A DNA stretch of 32,588 nt. Origin: Actinomycetota bacterium (lineage in GTDB: Bacteria > Actinomycetota > Actinomycetes > Mycobacteriales > Pseudonocardiaceae). A model generated the notes under the pieces. That model was not told the DNA's origin. It saw only the letters and a program-made list of their open reading frames with translations, and did not search any database. The stretch is from NCBI GenBank assembly GCA_021324675.1, contig JAJPIR010000298.1, positions 1-32,588 on the forward strand, written 5' to 3'. This document shows, piece after piece, positions 29,666-32,588 of the stretch. The position numbers and the translations under genes were made by a program. Numbering within the stretch: the stretch's first letter is position 1; the number at the start of each line of letters is the position of its first letter.

Positions 29666-30853
29666 GTGAAGGCGTTGACCTGGCAAGGCAAGCGCGACGT
29701 GCGGGTGGAAACCGTCCCGGATCCCAAGATCGAGCACCCGAATGATGCCATTGTCCGCGTCACCAGCACGAACATCTGCGGGTCCGACCTGCATCTGTAC
29801 GAGGTACTCGGCGCCTTCCTCGAGCCGGGTGACATTCTCGGTCACGAAGCGATGGGCGTTGTCGAGGAGGTCGGACCACAGGCCAGCGAGCACCTCCAGC
29901 CTGGTGACCGGGTGGTAGTGCCGTTCAATATCTCCTGCGGGCACTGCTGGATGTGCCAGCGGCAGCTGTATGCCCAGTGCGAGACCACCCAGGTGCGCGA
30001 GCACGGCAAAGGCGCGGCTCTGTTCGGCTATACCAAGCTGTACGGCAGCGTGCCTGGCGGGCAAGCGGAGTACCTGCGCGTGCCGCAGGCCCACTTCGGC
30101 CCGATCAAGGTCCCGCAAGGCCCGCCGGACGACCGGTTCGTCTACCTGTCGGACATCTTGCCGACAGCCTGGCAAGCCGTGGTCTACGCTGATATCCCCA
30201 AGGGTGGCTCGGTCGCGGTGTATGGATTGGGCCCAGTCGGGCAGCTGTGTGCCCGGATCGCTCGCCATCTCGGGGCGGACCAGGTTTTCGGTGTCGACCT
30301 GGTCCCCGAGCGCCTAGCCACCGCCCGTCAGTACGGCGCCGAGGTGATCGACGCGCGCCAGACCAAGGACGTCCCAGGCTACTTGCAGGACACCACAGAC
30401 GGCCGAGGTCCGGATGCAGTGATCGACGCGGTGGGCATGGAAAGCCACGGCAATCCGATTTCCAAGATCGGCCAGCAGATGGTGACCATGCTGCCGGACG
30501 CCGTAGCCGAGCCACTGGCGAAAAACTTTGGCATTGACCGGTTGAGCGCGCTGATGGACTGCATCAAAACGGTGCGCCGTGGTGGCACGGTATCCGTGAG
30601 CGGCGTCTACGGAGGCTCGGTCGACCCGATGCCGATGCTGGAGATGTTCGACAAGGGGATCCAGTTGCGCATGGGGCAATGCCACGTCAAGCGTTGGATC
30701 AACGACATCATGCCGCTGGTGCTCGACGATGCCGATCCATTGGGTACCGAAAGCTTAGCCACCCATCACCTGCCGTTGGACCAAGCGCCGCACGGCTACG
30801 AGATCTTCCAGAAGAAGCAAGATGGCTGCCAGAAGGTGGTGCTACGGCCCTGA
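29666..30853 (+). CDS. Zinc-dependent alcohol dehydrogenase (MDR superfamily)
   Basis: This 395-residue enzyme starts at GTG 29666 after a strong GGAGGAGG. Catalytic zinc ligands are visible as Cys38 (NICGSDLH), His60-Glu61 (GHEAMG) and a later cysteine or acidic site. The structural zinc lobe is C91-C94-C97-C105 (CGHCWMCQRQLYAQC). The NAD(P)-binding Rossmann motif is VYGLGPVGQLCARIARHLGA. The long form with a CIKTVRRGGTVSVSGVYGG block resembles the glutathione-independent formaldehyde dehydrogenase-like group, but the true substrate is unknown. It is monocistronic, separated from the terpene operon by the opposite-strand DUF2786 gene, so no pathway link should be assumed. Confidence 0.92.
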   Translation: MKALTWQGKRDVRVETVPDPKIEHPNDAIVRVTSTNICGSDLHLYEVLGAFLEPGDILGHEAMGVVEEVGPQASEHLQPGDRVVVPFNISCGHCWMCQRQLYAQCETTQVREHGKGAALFGYTKLYGSVPGGQAEYLRVPQAHFGPIKVPQGPPDDRFVYLSDILPTAWQAVVYADIPKGGSVAVYGLGPVGQLCARIARHLGADQVFGVDLVPERLATARQYGAEVIDARQTKDVPGYLQDTTDGRGPDAVIDAVGMESHGNPISKIGQQMVTMLPDAVAEPLAKNFGIDRLSALMDCIKTVRRGGTVSVSGVYGGSVDPMPMLEMFDKGIQLRMGQCHVKRWINDIMPLVLDDADPLGTESLATHHLPLDQAPHGYEIFQKKQDGCQKVVLRP

Positions 30854-30869
30854 CGTCGGACGTTGCGCC

Positions 30870-30896
30870 CTTGGAGCTCTGCCTGAGGGCTCCAAG
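30870..30896. terminator. Hairpin between convergent genes, probable bidirectional terminator
   Basis: A perfect 8-bp stem, CTTGGAGC / GCTCCAAG, with an 11-base loop fills the 45-base gap between the dehydrogenase stop and the convergent DUF222 gene stop. There is no long T-tract, which is usual in high-GC actinomycetes. Confidence 0.6.
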
Positions 30897-30898
30897 AG

Positions 30899-32413
30899 TC
30901 AGAACGGCGCGGGTTCGAGCGGGTCGCTCGGTGGAACCTCGGGTACTGGGTCACCACCCTTGGGTACTGGGTCAGCGATGGGTTCTGGTTGGTAAGTCCA
31001 GGTGTGTCCGCTGGGGCTGGTCCAGGTGAAGCCATCGCCATCCTGGTGGACTGACCAGCCTGCGGTGTGCTTGGTGCGGTGATGTCGGCGGCAGTAGGGG
31101 TCGAGATTGTGCTCGTTGGTAGGCCCGGTGCCGGCAACGGGGTCAAAGCGTTTCCGGTGGTCCAGGTCGCCACGGTGGGCAGGTTGCAGGCATGACGGGA
31201 ATCCACATCGCGGGCTGCGAGTCAGCGCCAGATCGCGCAGGGCAGCCGGTGGCCGGTAGACGGTCGTGCCGTAATCAGTGGGTGCCCCGGTTGCGGGGTC
31301 GGTGAGGATGCGCCGCCAGGTGCCCTGCGCGGCCAGTTCGCGGGCCTGCTCGGCGGTGATCGTCCCGTACCCGGCCAGCTCACCTGGTTGTTCATCGAGC
31401 CCGAACAGCGTGCTGAACGGCACGGTGACGCGGATCTGCACATGCACCCTCGAGCGGCGCCGCCGCGCTCGGCGGCGTTCGCCACGGGTCACGCTGGCCT
31501 CAGCGTTGCGGGTGCCAGCGCTGAGGTAACCCACCGGGCCGCACACCAGGTCCACCAACGCGTCGGCCCGGCGGGCCGGCAGCGTCCGGTCATCCCCAGC
31601 GCATCCGGTGGCCCGGGCGTACTCGTCGAGGACGCCGTACACACCGAGAGCTTCGCCAGCAGGCAGGCACGCCGAGACCATCGCCATTCCATCGGGCCGT
31701 TCCCAGAGCGAGACTCCCCGCTCGCGCTTGGCGGTCTCGTGGCGGCGACGCAGTGCTGCCGGATCGGTTTTCGTCACTGCCCGGCGCAGTGCCCGGCGCA
31801 GCTGACCCGGGGTTTGGGCCGCCGCCCGGTCCAGCACTCGCGCCTCCACTGAGCCAGCGTGGGCGTCCGAGAGTTGAGCGGTCTGTTCAGCGATGATCCG
31901 AGCCTTGCAGAGCGTGATACGCCCTGTGGCCAGGGCGGCCATGGTGGCCGGGTGCCGCGCGGTGAGAGTCAGCGCATCATCCAGCCGTGAATTCGCGGTC
32001 ACCGGCGCGATGCGCAGCATCAGTGAGATCTCCGCCGCCGCTGACTCCAGCCCATCGAGTTGCGCAATCTCCGGGGCGACCGGGGCACCCGAAATCTGCC
32101 TCATGTCCCGCTCCACCGCGTGCCGGGCCGCTTCCCGCTCCGCCCCATGGGCGAATGCGGCCATCTCCCGCACCTGGTTAGCCTGCGCCCACGCCACCAC
32201 CCGCTCCCAGGCCCCGATGCGTTCCAGTCGGTCCCACTGCGAGCCCTCCCCAGCCTCGCGCTCGAGCATGTCAGCGAGCAACCCGTCGGGCAGGTAGGAC
32301 GACCACTGCAGACCCGGACCCGTAGCGAACTCAGGCCCGGGCAAGTCTGGTGAGACAGCCGTGATAGTGTCGAACACATGTTCGAATGTATCGGGTGGAA
32401 GGTCGTTTGTCAT
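30899..32413 (-). CDS. DUF222 / HNH endonuclease domain protein (13E12-type repeat family)
   Basis: This protein has 504 residues from ATG 32413. The alternative ATG at 32467 would overlap the start of the divergent exported-protein gene and is less likely. The N-terminal DUF222 region is helical (LADMLEREAGEGSQWDRLERIGAWERVVAWAQANQ, then TANSRLDDALTLTARHPATMAALATGRIT). The C-terminal HNH nuclease site is CGFPSCLQPAHRGDLDHRKRF...TNEHNLDPYCRRHHRTKH, with the two zinc-binding cysteine pairs and catalytic-type histidines. A proline-rich tail ends the protein. This is a multicopy family in actinobacteria, often associated with repeats or mobile DNA. Its biological role is unclear, and I see no inverted repeats to call it an insertion element. 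Confidence 0.9.
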   Translation of the reverse strand: MTNDLPPDTFEHVFDTITAVSPDLPGPEFATGPGLQWSSYLPDGLLADMLEREAGEGSQWDRLERIGAWERVVAWAQANQVREMAAFAHGAEREAARHAVERDMRQISGAPVAPEIAQLDGLESAAAEISLMLRIAPVTANSRLDDALTLTARHPATMAALATGRITLCKARIIAEQTAQLSDAHAGSVEARVLDRAAAQTPGQLRRALRRAVTKTDPAALRRRHETAKRERGVSLWERPDGMAMVSACLPAGEALGVYGVLDEYARATGCAGDDRTLPARRADALVDLVCGPVGYLSAGTRNAEASVTRGERRRARRRRSRVHVQIRVTVPFSTLFGLDEQPGELAGYGTITAEQARELAAQGTWRRILTDPATGAPTDYGTTVYRPPAALRDLALTRSPRCGFPSCLQPAHRGDLDHRKRFDPVAGTGPTNEHNLDPYCRRHHRTKHTAGWSVHQDGDGFTWTSPSGHTWTYQPEPIADPVPKGGDPVPEVPPSDPLEPAPF

Positions 32414-32465
32414 CCGTCTGCCAGACGTAGCTGCACGGTGGTGAACCGGCCACCACGGCGGCATC

Positions 32466-32588
32466 ATGGCCCGTGTGCGCGTGCGGTTACGCCGCTGGTT
32501 GGTCCTGGCCTGTCTGGGCGTAATGCTGCTGCTGGTGATCGGCGGTCCCGCACATCATTCCCTGTCGCAGGCAACGCCGGCTGCGTCA
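32466..32588 (+). CDS. N-terminus of an exported or membrane-anchored protein (cut by window end)
   Basis: ATG 32466 opens a frame to the end of the window: 41 codons with a basic start (MARVRVRLRRW), a hydrophobic core (LVLACLGVMLLLVIGG) and then a Pro/Ala/Ser-rich stretch. This is a typical signal peptide or signal anchor. No lipobox cysteine is visible. Nothing can be said about function, and without downstream sequence the call remains provisional. Confidence 0.5.
   Translation, partial: MARVRVRLRRWLVLACLGVMLLLVIGGPAHHSLSQATPAAS

Noticed and set aside
30899-32413. DUF222/HNH gene as a homing endonuclease or insertion element
   Set aside because: No intron, intein, target duplication or terminal inverted repeats are visible around it.

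Overview
The window looks like a chromosomal segment of a high-GC, antibiotic-type actinomycete (Pseudonocardiales or a Streptomyces relative; I cannot fix the genus). The reasons are frequent GTG starts, genes chained by ATGA/GTGA stop-start overlaps, a PknG-type signalling operon, a DUF222/HNH gene, and a terpene nanocompartment locus of the kind described in filamentous actinomycetes. There are no RNA genes, CRISPR arrays or recognisable insertion sequences.

Region 1 (about 1-12.5 kb): a membrane TrkA/RCK nucleotide-binding protein and, convergent to it, an FHA protein. A tightly coupled eight-gene plus-strand operon follows: GlnX-like membrane sensor, GlnH-like amino-acid-binding protein, coiled-coil protein, PknG-like kinase, a second solute-binding lipoprotein, a PP2C phosphatase, a VWA protein and an FHA protein. 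This reads as a complete circuit: periplasmic ligand sensing, then kinase and phosphatase, then a phosphothreonine reader. The kinase, phosphatase and terminal FHA protein all begin with similar four-cysteine zinc ribbons.

Region 2 (12.6-17.3 kb): a histidyl-tRNA synthetase of the non-classical 'RPEMTP' type, a 390-bp gap, and a large AAA/LuxR (LAL-type) regulator.

Region 3 (17.5-27.9 kb), the most interesting part: a family 2B encapsulin-terpene locus. A divergent intergenic region carries repeated TCCGTA-N5-TACGGA palindromes. On the minus strand lies a full-length 2-methylisoborneol (MIB) synthase-like terpene cyclase. On the plus strand lie encapsulin shell 1, a two-domain geosmin synthase whose C-terminus runs in frame into the N-terminal part of a second MIB synthase, geranyl diphosphate C-methyltransferase, encapsulin shell 2, a polyprenyl diphosphate synthase, a frameshifted ispH, and a C-terminal scrap of ispG. 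The second MIB synthase has lost its catalytic core, but its C-terminal codons survive out of frame immediately after the junction. A short motif, GPxGLGTSA, occurs four times: once in the MIB synthase-like N-terminus, once in the geosmin synthase interdomain linker, and twice in its C-terminal extension. It is a strong candidate for a shared encapsulin cargo-loading signal. The locus therefore looks like a two-shell capsule that may hold geosmin synthase as well as, or in place of, its usual MIB synthase, with a dedicated isoprenoid supply arm that is decaying.

Region 4 (27.9-32.6 kb): a DUF2786 protein with a small in-frame tandem repeat, a 22-bp tandem repeat in a gene-free gap, a zinc-dependent alcohol dehydrogenase, a DUF222/HNH protein, and the first 41 codons of an exported or membrane-anchored protein cut by the window edge.
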